Numbered from the stretch's first letter, positions 25,101 to 34,465 are shown. The stretch: 64,000 bases of DNA from JANQEU01 sp965242805 (GCA_965242805.1 CBDETD010000002.1:1116001-1180000); one strand, 5' to 3'. Numbers and translations: made by a program. Notes: generated by a model not told the origin, from the sequence alone.

Positions 25101-26617
25101 TCTATTGTAGCCGGTGGTTTACTTGATATGTCATAAACAACCCGATTTACTCCTTTGACCTTATTAATTATCTTATTCGAAATTTCCCCAAGAAATGTGT
25201 ACGGTAATTGGCACCAGTCCGCAGTCATACCATCAAGACTTGCAACAGCCCTCAGAGCCACTACATTTTCATAGGTCCTCTCATCCCCCATTACCCCCAC
25301 CGATTGAACAGGAAGCAATATAGCTGCTGCCTGCCAAACATCATCATAGAGATTATGATCTTTTAACCCGTTGATAAAAATGTGGTCTACTTCCTGAAGG
25401 ATTTTTACCCTGTCTTCGCTCACACTACCCAGTATTCTAATCCCTAAACCAGGGCCTGGAAACGGATGTCGTCCAAGTATATTTTGAGGTATATCCAGAG
25501 ATTTGCCAACATTCCTCACTTCGTCTTTAAACAAAGTATTTAGGGGTTCAACGACCTTTAATTTCATTTTGGCCGGTAATCCTCCCACGTTGTGATGAGA
25601 TTTTATGGTAGCAGAAGGTCCTTTAACCGAAACTGACTCAATCACATCCGGATAAATGGTTCCTTGTCCCAGCCATTTCACGTCTTGGATCTTATGAGCT
25701 TCTTCATCGAAAACTTCAATGAAAACCTTCCCTATTGCTTTTCTCTTTTTTTCAGGATCGGAAATTCCGTTGAGAGCAGAATAAAACTTAGACTTTGCAT
25801 CGACCCCTGTAACATTCAATCCAAGGACTTTATAGGAATCCAGGACCTGTTCAAATTCACCCTTCCTCAATAAGCCATTGTCTACAAATATGCAGTAAAG
25901 GTTATCACCAATTGCTTTATGTATCAACACAGCAGCCACGCTACTATCCACACCGCCGGAAAGACCTAGAACAACTTTTTCCGAACCAAGCTTATCCTTT
26001 AAGGAGGCTACTGTATTCTCAACAAAGATCTCTGGGGTCCATTCCTGTTTAGCTCCAGATATATGAACCACAAAGTTCCGTAGTACGTCCTTGCCTTGGA
26101 CAGTATGGGTAACCTCAGGGTGGAATTGTATCCCATAAATAGGTTTATCCCTGATCTTGTAGGCAGCAACAGGAATATTTTCGGTTGAAGCTATCGGAAT
26201 GAAATCATCAGGAAGGTCAGTGATCGTATCTCCATGAGACATCCAAACCTGACTGTCTGTTTCAATTTCTTTCAGGAGTTCAAAATGGGAATCGAATTTT
26301 GAAAGGTTCGCTCGACCATATTCTCTATGATCAGAGGGTGTAACCTTGCCTCCATGTTTGTGAGCAAGAATCTGAGCACCGTAACAAATTCCTAGTATAG
26401 GCATGGATTCTAACAAAGAAACATCCAGGTCAGGGGCTTCATCATCAAGAACCGAACATGGACTTCCTGAAAGAATCAAGCCCTTTACGGAACTATCAAT
26501 TTCAGGATAGTGATTATATGGATGTATTTCACAATAAACGTTCAATTCACGAACACGACGTGCAATCAATTGTGTATACTGAGAACCAAAATCAAGGATG
26601 AGGATTTTGTCAGACAT
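25091..26617 (-). CDS. guaA: GMP synthase (glutamine-hydrolysing)
   Basis: A 508-residue bifunctional enzyme that aminates XMP to GMP. The N-terminal class I glutamine amidotransferase domain carries the nucleophile in ILGICYGAQILAHKHGG and the His-Glu of GIQFHPEVTHT; the ATP-pyrophosphatase domain has the P-loop VLGLSGGVDSSVAAVL; the C-terminal dimerisation domain ends with KPPATIEWE. Length matches the family. The gene starts 5 nt after a consensus Bacteroidota promoter and may therefore be translated from a leaderless message. Confidence 0.96.
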   Translation of the reverse strand: MSDKILILDFGSQYTQLIARRVRELNVYCEIHPYNHYPEIDSSVKGLILSGSPCSVLDDEAPDLDVSLLESMPILGICYGAQILAHKHGGKVTPSDHREYGRANLSKFDSHFELLKEIETDSQVWMSHGDTITDLPDDFIPIASTENIPVAAYKIRDKPIYGIQFHPEVTHTVQGKDVLRNFVVHISGAKQEWTPEIFVENTVASLKDKLGSEKVVLGLSGGVDSSVAAVLIHKAIGDNLYCIFVDNGLLRKGEFEQVLDSYKVLGLNVTGVDAKSKFYSALNGISDPEKKRKAIGKVFIEVFDEEAHKIQDVKWLGQGTIYPDVIESVSVKGPSATIKSHHNVGGLPAKMKLKVVEPLNTLFKDEVRNVGKSLDIPQNILGRHPFPGPGLGIRILGSVSEDRVKILQEVDHIFINGLKDHNLYDDVWQAAAILLPVQSVGVMGDERTYENVVALRAVASLDGMTADWCQLPYTFLGEISNKIINKVKGVNRVVYDISSKPPATIEWE

Positions 26618-26622
26618 GGACG

Positions 26623-26652
26623 CAAAATTAGCAGAATAAGAGAAGTGGCAAA
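26623..26652 (-). promoter_or_regulatory. guaA promoter (TTTG-N18-TAATTTTG)
   Basis: On the minus strand, TTTG (26652-26649) is followed after 18 nt by TAATTTTG (26630-26623), a strong match to the Bacteroidota -33/-7 consensus. Only 5 nt separate the -7 element from the guaA ATG at 26617, so the start site would fall at or next to the A of the ATG. Confidence 0.6.
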
Positions 26653-26704
26653 CACTGATTTGAAATTACAGGAATTTTCATTTCCTTAGCGCCCTTCCTG
26701 TAAG

Positions 26705-29347
26705 ATGAGTACTAGAGAAAAAGAACGATTATTTGAAGATACCACTGGTGTTGGTTGGAAATCCTGGGGGCCCTATCTATCTGAAAGACAGTGGGCTACG
26801 GTCAGAGAAGATTACTCCGAAGACGGTAACGTATGGGAGAGCCTTGTTCACGAACAGGCGAGAAGCAAAGCATACCGGTGGGGTGAGGATGGAATTGGTG
26901 GATTTTGTAATGAAGATCAAAGGATCTGTATTGCGTGGGCCTTTTGGAACGGTAGAGACTCGATCCTGAAGGAAAGACTTTTTGGGCTGACGAGTCATGA
27001 AGGCAACCATGGGGAAGATGTCAAAGAACTTTACTACTATCTTGACAGTACTCCCACACATTCATACATGGAAATGTTGTATAAATATCCACAACGAAGA
27101 TTTCCTTACGAGAAGTTAGTCCTTGAGAACAAAAAGAGATCCAAGGATGAGCCTGAATACGAGATCCAGGACACTGGCATTTTTGATAAAGATGAATATT
27201 TCGACATCAAACTATCGTATTGCAAAAATGACCCTGAAGATTTTCTCTTCATTGCGGATATACACAATAGAAGTAGTAAGGATGAGGAAATTACCGTTTT
27301 ACCTACACTTTGGTTAAGAAACACTTGGTCTTCAGGAAGAGATCCTGTGAAACCAATGATCAAATTGGATGCTCCCCAGCGACTAAAAATAGAGCATCAT
27401 ATCCTCGGAGAGTACTTCATGTATTTTGAGGGAATGGATGAGATCGTTTTCTGCAATAACGAAACGAACAGAGAGAAGCTTTACGGTATTAAGAATATTA
27501 CTCCTTATCCTAAGGACGGAATCAATGATTACATAGTTGAAGGAAAACCAACGGTTGACCGATCCAATCAGGGTACGAAAGCTGCAGGAATCTATAAACT
27601 GAATGTACCGGCAAAAAGCTCAAGAAAAGTAAAGGTCAGATTTACCAAAACCTGCCTTCTTCAACCATGGGATGATTTTGAGGTCATTTTTAATCAGAGG
27701 AAAGAGGAGGCAGATGAATTCTACTATCCATTACAGGAAAAAATACCAGAAAATGAATTGAAAAGTATTCAGCGGCAGGCATTTGCCGGTCTGATGTGGA
27801 GCAAGCAATTCTATTACTACAACATAAAGAAGTGGATAGAAGGGGACCCTGGCAGACATGCTCCTCCCGACACCCGCAAAAATGGTCGTAATACAGATTG
27901 GCAACATCTTTTTAATTACAACGTGATCAGCATGCCGGATAAATGGGAGTATCCATGGTACGCTGCCTGGGACCTCGCTTTTCATATGGTCCCAATAGCA
28001 AGAATTGATGCGGAATTTGCCAAAGAGCAGCTTTTATTATTATTGAAAGAAAGGTATCAACACCCAAATGGGCAGATACCCGCTTATGAGTGGAATTTCA
28101 GCGATGTGAATCCTCCCGTTCACGCATGGGCTGTATTGAGAGTATTCAATATTGACAAGGAAATGAACGGTCATGATGGGGATTATGAGTTTCTGGAGAA
28201 AGCATTTCACAAACTGCTGATCAATTTCACCTGGTGGGTGAACAGGAAGGATGAGAATGGGAACAATGTATTTGAAGGAGGTTTCCTGGGGCTCGACAAC
28301 ATTGGTGTATTTGATCGAAATCATAAGATTGTTGAGAACGCTCACTTGGAACAAGCGGACAGTACAAGCTGGATGGCCATGTTTGCCCTTAATATGCTGC
28401 GAATGTCCCTCGATCTTTCCATGAAGTATTCGATCTATCAGGATATGGCTATCAAATTTTTTGAGCATTTCTTGTACATCGGTGGAGCGATGAACTCTAT
28501 TGGAGTCGATAATGTGGACCTTTGGGACAATGAAGACAATTTTTACTACGATGTCATTCATACGCCAGACCTGGCCAATCAGCAATTGAAAGTGCGATCA
28601 ATGGTTGGGCTTATCCCCCTTTACGCAGTTGAAATACTGCAGTATGATATGTACAAATCCCTGGACCAGTTTCATGAGCGGCTTGATTTTTTTCTAAGGG
28701 AACAACCCAAGTTGTCTTCATTGGTGTCCCGATGGGAAAAAGAAGGTGAGGAACACAGTCGACTGCTTAGCATTATGCGAGGATTCAGAATGAAGAAGGT
28801 GCTAGAAAAAATGTTGAGCGAAGATGAGTTTTTGTCTCCTTTCGGTGTAAGGGCTTTGTCAAAGTATCACGAAAAACACCCATATGTATTTGAGATAGAT
28901 GGGAAAAAACACAAAGTCAAATATTTACCGGGAGAATCCGATAGCTCCTTTTTTGGGGGGAATTCCAACTGGAGAGGTCCGATCTGGTTTCCAGTGAATT
29001 TTCTGATCATTGAATCCTTACTGAAATTTTATCAATATTATGGACCTGAGTTCAAGGTGGAATTTCCGACAGGTAGTGGCAAGCTCGAGAATCTGAAAGA
29101 AATTGCCTGGGAGCTGCGAAAACGCCTTCTGGGCCTGTTTCTGAAAGATGAAAAACAAAAACGTCCCATATACGGAGACACAAAAAAATTCCAGGATGAT
29201 CCACATTTCAATGACTACATCCTGTTCTATGAATATTTTAACGGAGACAATGGGCTGGGCCTTGGAGCTTCACATCAAACTGGATGGACCGGTCTTATGG
29301 CTGAAATAATTTACCAGCAATATGTAGAAGATGATGTAAAACACTAG
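26705..29347 (+). CDS. GH63/MGH1-like glucosidase
   Basis: An 880-residue glycoside hydrolase of the mannosyl-oligosaccharide-glucosidase-like (GH63/MGH1) type, with an (alpha/alpha)6 barrel. Conserved landmarks include YRWGEDGIGGFCNEDQ near the start, KWEYPWYAAWDLAFHM (about residue 417, catalytic-acid region with Asp), the QIPAYEWNFSDVNPPVHAWA patch, and NSNWRGPIWFPVNFLI near residue 755. There is no signal peptide, so it acts in the cytoplasm on alpha-glucosides such as kojibiose-like or glycogen-derived sugars; the exact substrate is unknown. It is followed 22 nt later by the phosphatase gene. Confidence 0.88.
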   Translation: MSTREKERLFEDTTGVGWKSWGPYLSERQWATVREDYSEDGNVWESLVHEQARSKAYRWGEDGIGGFCNEDQRICIAWAFWNGRDSILKERLFGLTSHEGNHGEDVKELYYYLDSTPTHSYMEMLYKYPQRRFPYEKLVLENKKRSKDEPEYEIQDTGIFDKDEYFDIKLSYCKNDPEDFLFIADIHNRSSKDEEITVLPTLWLRNTWSSGRDPVKPMIKLDAPQRLKIEHHILGEYFMYFEGMDEIVFCNNETNREKLYGIKNITPYPKDGINDYIVEGKPTVDRSNQGTKAAGIYKLNVPAKSSRKVKVRFTKTCLLQPWDDFEVIFNQRKEEADEFYYPLQEKIPENELKSIQRQAFAGLMWSKQFYYYNIKKWIEGDPGRHAPPDTRKNGRNTDWQHLFNYNVISMPDKWEYPWYAAWDLAFHMVPIARIDAEFAKEQLLLLLKERYQHPNGQIPAYEWNFSDVNPPVHAWAVLRVFNIDKEMNGHDGDYEFLEKAFHKLLINFTWWVNRKDENGNNVFEGGFLGLDNIGVFDRNHKIVENAHLEQADSTSWMAMFALNMLRMSLDLSMKYSIYQDMAIKFFEHFLYIGGAMNSIGVDNVDLWDNEDNFYYDVIHTPDLANQQLKVRSMVGLIPLYAVEILQYDMYKSLDQFHERLDFFLREQPKLSSLVSRWEKEGEEHSRLLSIMRGFRMKKVLEKMLSEDEFLSPFGVRALSKYHEKHPYVFEIDGKKHKVKYLPGESDSSFFGGNSNWRGPIWFPVNFLIIESLLKFYQYYGPEFKVEFPTGSGKLENLKEIAWELRKRLLGLFLKDEKQKRPIYGDTKKFQDDPHFNDYILFYEYFNGDNGLGLGASHQTGWTGLMAEIIYQQYVEDDVKH

Positions 29348-29369
29348 TACGAATTTGATCCCATACTAA

Positions 29370-31019
29370 ATGATAAATTCACAACTCTCTAATTTCATTA
29401 AATCACTGACATTTTGCTTCATAGCATCGGTATTTGTGCTTCCTTTGACAGCACAGTTTTCGGATAAACCTAAATTGGTGGTAGGGATTGTAGTTGATCA
29501 GATGCGTCAAGACTATCTCTATAGATATTGGGATGACTACTCCGAGGAAGGTTTTAAAAAGATAATTAAAGGGGGATTTCAATTCAAAAATGCCCACTAC
29601 AATTATGTCCCTACCTTTACCGGTCCCGGTCATGCATCTATCTACACTGGAACCACTCCAAGCAGACATGGAATAATCGCTAACAATTGGTATGACAGGG
29701 ATCAGGATTCGGAGATCTATTGTGCTTCTGATAGCGCTGTGGTCGCCGTTGGCGGAAGTGGGATTGGTGGACAAATCTCAGCTCGAAATCTAATGTCATC
29801 GACGATTACTGATGAATTACGTGTATTCTCAAACTTCAGGTCGAAAGTAATCGGGATTGCAATTAAAGATCGAGGTTCAGCATTACCTGCCGGTCACACA
29901 CCAACTGCAGCGTACTGGTATGACACATACTCAGGCGATTTTATTTCCAGTACCTATTACCTTGAAGATCTACCAAAATGGGTAAATGATTTCAACAAGA
30001 AGGATCTCCCGCAAAAGTATGCAAAGGAAAAGTGGGAGTTATTGTTGGACATGGAGCGATATGAGGAGAGCACTACCGACAATACACCCTATGAAAGGAT
30101 TATAACCGATGGAGATTCCCCCATCTTTCCTTATGAATTTGGAGATCCAAAAACAAATTTCAATTTGATCCTCAGTACCCCATATGGAAATAAAATAACG
30201 ACAGATTTTGCTCTTGCTGCAGTAAATGGTGAAGAACTTGGTTCTGACGAAGTCACTGATTTCCTGGCGCTGAGTTACTCATCAACAGATATTGCCGGTC
30301 ATGCATTTGGGCCGAGAGCCCTGGAAATGCAAGACATGTACTTGAGACTCGATTTGGAAATCGCAAGGCTTTTAAATTTCCTTGATGAAAATGTTGGGAA
30401 GGATGATTATTTACTATTCCTGACTGCAGATCATGGTGTTGCCGACGTACCCGCCTACAGTCTTGATCACTCACTCCCGGGAGGATATTATGATGGAAAG
30501 TCTTCAGGTGAGGAACTCATGCGAAATATTAATGAAAAATATGGGGAAGGAAAATGGTTTATGAATGTCTCCAATAATCAGATCTTTCTTAACAGTGACC
30601 TGATTCGCAAAAAGGAAATCGATGAATTTGATTTCAAAAATTACATTGCGAAAATGATACTAAAGAAGGAGTTTGTGAGTGAGGTAATCCTTTCTGAAGA
30701 CCTCATGAGAAGAAACCTCGTGGATCCCCTGTTTTTCAGGTATCAAAATGGATTCAACTCCCAACTTTCAGGAGATATCATTATTGTGATGAAACCGGGA
30801 TATCTTCCGGGAGATTATGGTATGCAAGGTACAACCCATGGCTCCGGATACAACTACGATACACATGTTCCGATCTTGTTTTATGGAAAAAATATTCAAA
30901 ATGGAATGTCGGTAAGGAATGTTAGCATTACGGATATTGCTCCAACTATTTCAATGTTACTTGATATTTCCTTACCAAGTGCAGCTACCGGACAACCGCT
31001 AATCGAGCTATTCAAATGA
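29370..31019 (+). CDS. pafA: PafA-like alkaline phosphatase
   Basis: A 549-residue exported phosphatase of the alkaline phosphatase/NPP superfamily. The signal peptide ends near LPLTAQ; VVGIVVDQMRQDYL carries the first metal-binding Asp; the nucleophile is probably Thr84 in YVPTFTGPGHAS; IGIAIKDRGSALPAGHTP supplies the PafA-specific Lys and Arg that bind the phosphate monoester; the C-terminal LFLTADHGVADVP and TTHGSGYNYDTHVP hold the remaining zinc ligands. Together they indicate a periplasmic monoesterase releasing phosphate. It overlaps the following HAD gene by ATGA. Confidence 0.88.
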   Translation: MINSQLSNFIKSLTFCFIASVFVLPLTAQFSDKPKLVVGIVVDQMRQDYLYRYWDDYSEEGFKKIIKGGFQFKNAHYNYVPTFTGPGHASIYTGTTPSRHGIIANNWYDRDQDSEIYCASDSAVVAVGGSGIGGQISARNLMSSTITDELRVFSNFRSKVIGIAIKDRGSALPAGHTPTAAYWYDTYSGDFISSTYYLEDLPKWVNDFNKKDLPQKYAKEKWELLLDMERYEESTTDNTPYERIITDGDSPIFPYEFGDPKTNFNLILSTPYGNKITTDFALAAVNGEELGSDEVTDFLALSYSSTDIAGHAFGPRALEMQDMYLRLDLEIARLLNFLDENVGKDDYLLFLTADHGVADVPAYSLDHSLPGGYYDGKSSGEELMRNINEKYGEGKWFMNVSNNQIFLNSDLIRKKEIDEFDFKNYIAKMILKKEFVSEVILSEDLMRRNLVDPLFFRYQNGFNSQLSGDIIIVMKPGYLPGDYGMQGTTHGSGYNYDTHVPILFYGKNIQNGMSVRNVSITDIAPTISMLLDISLPSAATGQPLIELFK

Positions 31020-31669
31020 ATATTGGACTGATTTTTGATATGAATGGAGTTATCATTGATGACCACCATTTTCACTGGGAAGCCTGGAAAGTGATTGCCG
31101 AAAAATACAATAAATGCCTGGATGAAGATTCATACCGGGAACATGTGAACGGAAGGACGTTGAAGAAAGTGGTCCAGTTCATATTTGATGAACCATTGTC
31201 TGAAGAAAGGATAAAGGAAATTGGTGATGAGAAGGAGATCCTTTATCGACAACTTTATCAACCTTATATTCAGCCCATTCCTGGTCTATTGAAACTTTTG
31301 AGTGAGGTAAGTAGGGAAAATATCCCTATGGTAGTAGGTACGAGTGCACCCAAAGAGAATGTCTCATTCACAATGAATGGAATCGGTATCAGACACTATT
31401 TTGTCGACGTTCTGGATGACCGGGTTGTTTCCCATGGAAAACCGGATCCTGAAATTTATATCAAATGTGCCCAAGCTATGGGTATGTCTAACGAGAATTG
31501 CGTCGTATTTGAGGATGCTCCATCCGGCATAAAAGCAGGGATAGCAGCTGGCTCCAAGGTCATTGCCTTGGCGACATCTTATGGACGTGATCAATTGGAA
31601 GCTGACCTTATCATCGATAATTTTGATAATATATCTTTGAAACAAATACTATCCTTTCTTGGTAAATAA
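31016..31669 (+). CDS. HAD-superfamily hydrolase, DxN variant
   Basis: A 217-residue haloacid-dehalogenase-type protein of the phosphoglucomutase-like group. Motif I reads IFDMNGVIIDD: nucleophile Asp8 is present, but the usual second Asp, which serves as acid/base, is Asn10. Motif II is VVGTSAPKEN, motif III the Lys in HGKPDPEIY and motif IV VVFEDAPSGIKAG. The cap domain (helical, residues about 15-80) is normal in size. The Asp-to-Asn change occurs in a subgroup of Bacteroidota homologues and may mean altered chemistry. The substrate is unknown. Confidence 0.85.
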   Translation: MNIGLIFDMNGVIIDDHHFHWEAWKVIAEKYNKCLDEDSYREHVNGRTLKKVVQFIFDEPLSEERIKEIGDEKEILYRQLYQPYIQPIPGLLKLLSEVSRENIPMVVGTSAPKENVSFTMNGIGIRHYFVDVLDDRVVSHGKPDPEIYIKCAQAMGMSNENCVVFEDAPSGIKAGIAAGSKVIALATSYGRDQLEADLIIDNFDNISLKQILSFLGK

Positions 31670-31673
31670 AAGA

Positions 31674-32324
31674 ATGAGATACATTCTATTTTTCGTCTTT
31701 GTTGTTCCAGGAGTTTTATTGAGTCAGCCCCTGAAAATTGCCAAATTGAAATACGATGGAGGTGGTGATTGGTATGCCAATAAAACGGCCTTGCCCAATT
31801 TGATCGAATTCTGCAATAGGAATTTGAATACAAACATTTATAAAGACGAAGACATCGTAGATGTAGGAAGCCCCGACATCTTTCTATATCCGTACATATA
31901 TATGACAGGTCATGGAAATGTGGTCTTTGATAATGATCAAGCTGAAAACCTAAGGCGCTATCTCACCTCAGGAGGTTTTCTACATATAGATGATAATTAC
32001 GGAATGGATCCTTTCATTCGGCTTGAAATAAAGAAGATTTTTCCGGAGAAAGAATTTGTTGAGGTTCCTTTTGATCATCCCATCTATCATCAGAAATATG
32101 ACTTTGATAAAGGCTTGCCAAAGATCCATGAACATGATGGAAAACCTCCAAAGGGGTATGGTATCTTGTATCAGGGAAGACTTGTTGTTTTCTATTCCTA
32201 TGAAAGTGATCTTGGAAATGGCTGGGAAGATCAGAGTATTTATAATGATCCGGAAAACCTAAGACAGCAGGCCCTCAAAATGGGTGCCAATATAATCTCC
32301 TACGTTTTCGTGGAGAATCAATAA
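31674..32324 (+). CDS. DUF4159-domain exported protein
   Basis: A 216-residue protein with a signal peptide (MRYILFFVFVVPGVLLSQ) and a DUF4159 domain whose hallmarks are IAKLKYDGGGDWYAN at the start, then YPYIYMTGHGNVVFDND and LRRYLTSGGFLHIDDNYGMD, and the late DQSIYNDPENLRQQALKMG. The domain is related to the class I glutamine-amidotransferase-like fold but its activity is unknown. The ATG at 31674 is preferred to the upstream TTG at 31659. It is 4 nt after the HAD gene and ends convergently with the ATPase gene. Confidence 0.88.
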   Translation: MRYILFFVFVVPGVLLSQPLKIAKLKYDGGGDWYANKTALPNLIEFCNRNLNTNIYKDEDIVDVGSPDIFLYPYIYMTGHGNVVFDNDQAENLRRYLTSGGFLHIDDNYGMDPFIRLEIKKIFPEKEFVEVPFDHPIYHQKYDFDKGLPKIHEHDGKPPKGYGILYQGRLVVFYSYESDLGNGWEDQSIYNDPENLRQQALKMGANIISYVFVENQ

Positions 32325-32326
32325 GA

Positions 32327-33466
32327 CTACTTTATATCATTATTCTGTATCCACCTCATAAGGAATACATCGGTTAACTGATAGAATTTTTGATTTTCTT
32401 CCGATAACCCCCGAAAGAGATACTCCCGATCTAGAAGGACATCTATTCCTTTCAATACAGCCCTTGGTGTCCCGAGATCATAAGATTTAATGATCCTTGA
32501 GGATGTAGGTTCTTTCAGTTTACCCTCTTTTGCCGCTGCTATAAGAATTTTCCAGTGACCGGGGCTCATTGTATCTCGTAATTGGAAAAAATCAATTCTG
32601 GAAGTTTGCATTAATTCAGATTTGATCCTGTCCAGATCTGACTTTTTGACCGTGCTTGCGGACCTGAGGAACAGTTGGTTGAAAATGTATTGAGTGTAGA
32701 ATGTGTGATTAGCAGTCCAATTGACACCTTCTTCGACTATTTCTGTGGAAATTGATTTGTTCGCCTGATCAAATTTTCTTCTGATAAACTTTATGTATTC
32801 CTCAGATGAAAGTTTATCAAGGTAGAGTTTCTGGATACTTCCAAAGAACGGTCGATTGGCCTCACTGAACATCCTGCCTAACAAATGTGTTTGGCTACCA
32901 CTGAATATATACCGGATATTGGTGTACTTCTGCATTTCAGATCGAACGATCGATTCTGTCTCGTCCTCATATCGATGAATCTCCTGAAATTCGTCCAAAG
33001 CCAATATGACAGGTTTATTTTGACCATTCAATAGTTTGAATAAACTAGTTAGTGTATTTATGGAGTCAGCACTATTCCCTAATTCAAATCCCAGTTTTGG
33101 TTTACCATTATAAGGATCAAATGTGATAGTGGGCCGCAAGCTTTTGAGTATCTTCCACAGTTTTTCGTAACTCCTTTCCGGAAATGTCTCCACTATTCCA
33201 TCACCAATTCTGTTCACCATTTCGGACAGGTTTTTTGTGCCAAGGAGATCAACAAATACACAAAGACCGGATTCCTTAGTTAAATGATGAAAAAGATGTT
33301 TGATAAGTCCTGTCTTTCCTAATCTTCGTATTCCAATAACTACTGCAGGGACATTTCCTTTCACCTGGTCTTGCAGCCATTGAAGTTCTGATTTCCGATC
33401 ACAGAAATATTTCGGTCCGTAGTAACCACTAACTGGAAATGGAGAATCGGGTTTTGTATACTTCAT
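32327..33466 (-). CDS. ATPase_2-type AAA/STAND-like ATPase
   Basis: A 379-residue P-loop ATPase with a Walker A of GIRRLGKTGLI (about residue 45) and Walker B of ILALDEFQEIHRY (about 155), a sensor-like IRYIFSGSQTHLL (about 182), and a C-terminal winged-helix-like part (ILIAAAKEGKLKEPTSS onward). The arrangement matches the archaeal-type ATPase_2 family (PF01637), often encoded on mobile or stress-related loci, with no settled function. The ATG is 2 nt from a triplicated 14-bp repeat that looks like a promoter or operator array. Confidence 0.82.
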   Translation of the reverse strand: MKYTKPDSPFPVSGYYGPKYFCDRKSELQWLQDQVKGNVPAVVIGIRRLGKTGLIKHLFHHLTKESGLCVFVDLLGTKNLSEMVNRIGDGIVETFPERSYEKLWKILKSLRPTITFDPYNGKPKLGFELGNSADSINTLTSLFKLLNGQNKPVILALDEFQEIHRYEDETESIVRSEMQKYTNIRYIFSGSQTHLLGRMFSEANRPFFGSIQKLYLDKLSSEEYIKFIRRKFDQANKSISTEIVEEGVNWTANHTFYTQYIFNQLFLRSASTVKKSDLDRIKSELMQTSRIDFFQLRDTMSPGHWKILIAAAKEGKLKEPTSSRIIKSYDLGTPRAVLKGIDVLLDREYLFRGLSEENQKFYQLTDVFLMRWIQNNDIK

Positions 33467-33468
33467 TA

Positions 33469-33507
33469 TACCAAAGGTATTGTACCAAAGGTATTATACT
33501 AAAGGTA
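33469..33507. repeat. Three 14-nt-spaced copies of a TACCAAAGGTA repeat
   Basis: Copies at 33469-33479, 33483-33493 and 33497-33507 read TACCAAAGGTA, TACCAAAGGTA and TACTAAAGGTA on the plus strand, with exact 14-nt steps. On the minus strand each contains TACCTTTG or TACCTTTA, the Bacteroidota -7 consensus, and each is an imperfect palindrome (TACC/GGTA). The nearest copy is 2 nt from the ATPase ATG. A TTTG lies 20 nt upstream of the middle copy. Confidence 0.7.
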
Positions 33508-33522
33508 TAATAGCAAATAACC

Positions 33523-34041
33523 CTACTTTCCTAACTCAGCTTTAATCAAATAGAAATTGTCCTGATCGAAACAGACAAAAGTCACCTTATTCAAATTTGA
33601 ATTCGATTTTTGAAAATCCGTCACCGACTCAACAGCTATTTTAGAGGCCGAAATTTTGGGGAAACCATAGATCCCCGTGCTTATATTGGGAAATGCAATC
33701 GATTTGCAGTTTAACTCATTTGCCAATACAAGGGAGTTCGTATAGCAACTGCTTAAAAGTTTTTCCTCATTATTATTTCCTCCTCGCCAGATAGGACCCA
33801 CCGTGTGAATAACATATTTCACAGGTAAATTTCCGCCAGTCGTAAATACCGCATTTCCCGTAGGGCAGCCTCCTTTTTCCTTTACAATCTCTTTACATTC
33901 TTCTAAAATTGTAGGACCCCCTGCGGAATGTATTGCACCATCAACTCCACCCCCACCCATCAGGGAAGAGTTGGCCGCATTTACAATGGCATCAAACTTC
34001 ATTTTAGTTATATCACCCTTAAATACATCAATTTTAAACAT
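33523..34041 (-). CDS. Macrodomain O-acetyl-ADP-ribose deacetylase
   Basis: A 172-residue MacroD-type macrodomain. The ADP-ribose-binding loop is intact: DAIVNAANSSLMGGGGVDGA followed by IHSAGG, and the second loop reads FPNISTGIYGFP. MacroD-type enzymes remove ADP-ribose from proteins or hydrolyse O-acetyl-ADP-ribose. Length and spacing match E. coli YmdB. The ATG at 34041 is chosen because the longer frame to 34074 overlaps the VOC-family gene and lacks conserved sequence. The ATPase gene downstream has its own repeat-bearing upstream region. Confidence 0.9.
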   Translation of the reverse strand: MFKIDVFKGDITKMKFDAIVNAANSSLMGGGGVDGAIHSAGGPTILEECKEIVKEKGGCPTGNAVFTTGGNLPVKYVIHTVGPIWRGGNNNEEKLLSSCYTNSLVLANELNCKSIAFPNISTGIYGFPKISASKIAVESVTDFQKSNSNLNKVTFVCFDQDNFYLIKAELGK

Positions 34042-34057
34042 TCTTTCAACAAGGCAT

Positions 34058-34465
34058 TTAGGTGGATACTTCACTTATTTCAAATAGATGACCATCAGGA
34101 TCTGTGAAAAAACAGCGTTTTTCCATACCCCAATCATAGGGAGGAGTAAGGAATTTAGCTCCTCTTTCCAACAAGACATCATATGATCGCTGACAATCCT
34201 TAACTCGAATTGTGAAGGAATGATCAACCTTTGTTCTATCTTCAGGAGGTTCAAAAGAAATATTTGGTTTGTCTTCGGTGGGATCTCCCCTTGTAACAAG
34301 AAGTAACCAGCAATCCAGGAACCTCAATACAATAGAATTACCACCATATTCCCGATACAGTTCGGCTCCTAATACTTCCAAATAAAATTCCTTTGATCTT
34401 GAAATATCAGAAACCACTAAAATATTTGTTAACATCATATCGGATTCAGGGAAACTGTTTTTCAT
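34058..34465 (-). CDS. VOC-family (glyoxalase-like) protein
   Basis: A 135-residue protein of the vicinal-oxygen-chelate fold: MLTNILVVSDISRSKEFYLE for the first beta-alpha-beta unit, then 'GAELYREYGGNSIVLRFLDCWLLLV', HSFTIRVKDCQRSYDVLLER and FFTDPDGHLFEISE. The final D-P-D-G-x-x-x-E motif holds the usual metal-binding Glu. Family members include glyoxalases, dioxygenases and resistance proteins, so no reaction is given. The gap to the macrodomain gene is 16 nt. Translation could begin at the Met at residue 10 or 11 instead. Confidence 0.85.
   Translation of the reverse strand: MKNSFPESDMMLTNILVVSDISRSKEFYLEVLGAELYREYGGNSIVLRFLDCWLLLVTRGDPTEDKPNISFEPPEDRTKVDHSFTIRVKDCQRSYDVLLERGAKFLTPPYDWGMEKRCFFTDPDGHLFEISEVST

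Noticed and set aside
34041..34074. Longer N-terminus for the macrodomain protein
   Set aside because: It would overlap the VOC gene and adds residues outside the conserved macrodomain.
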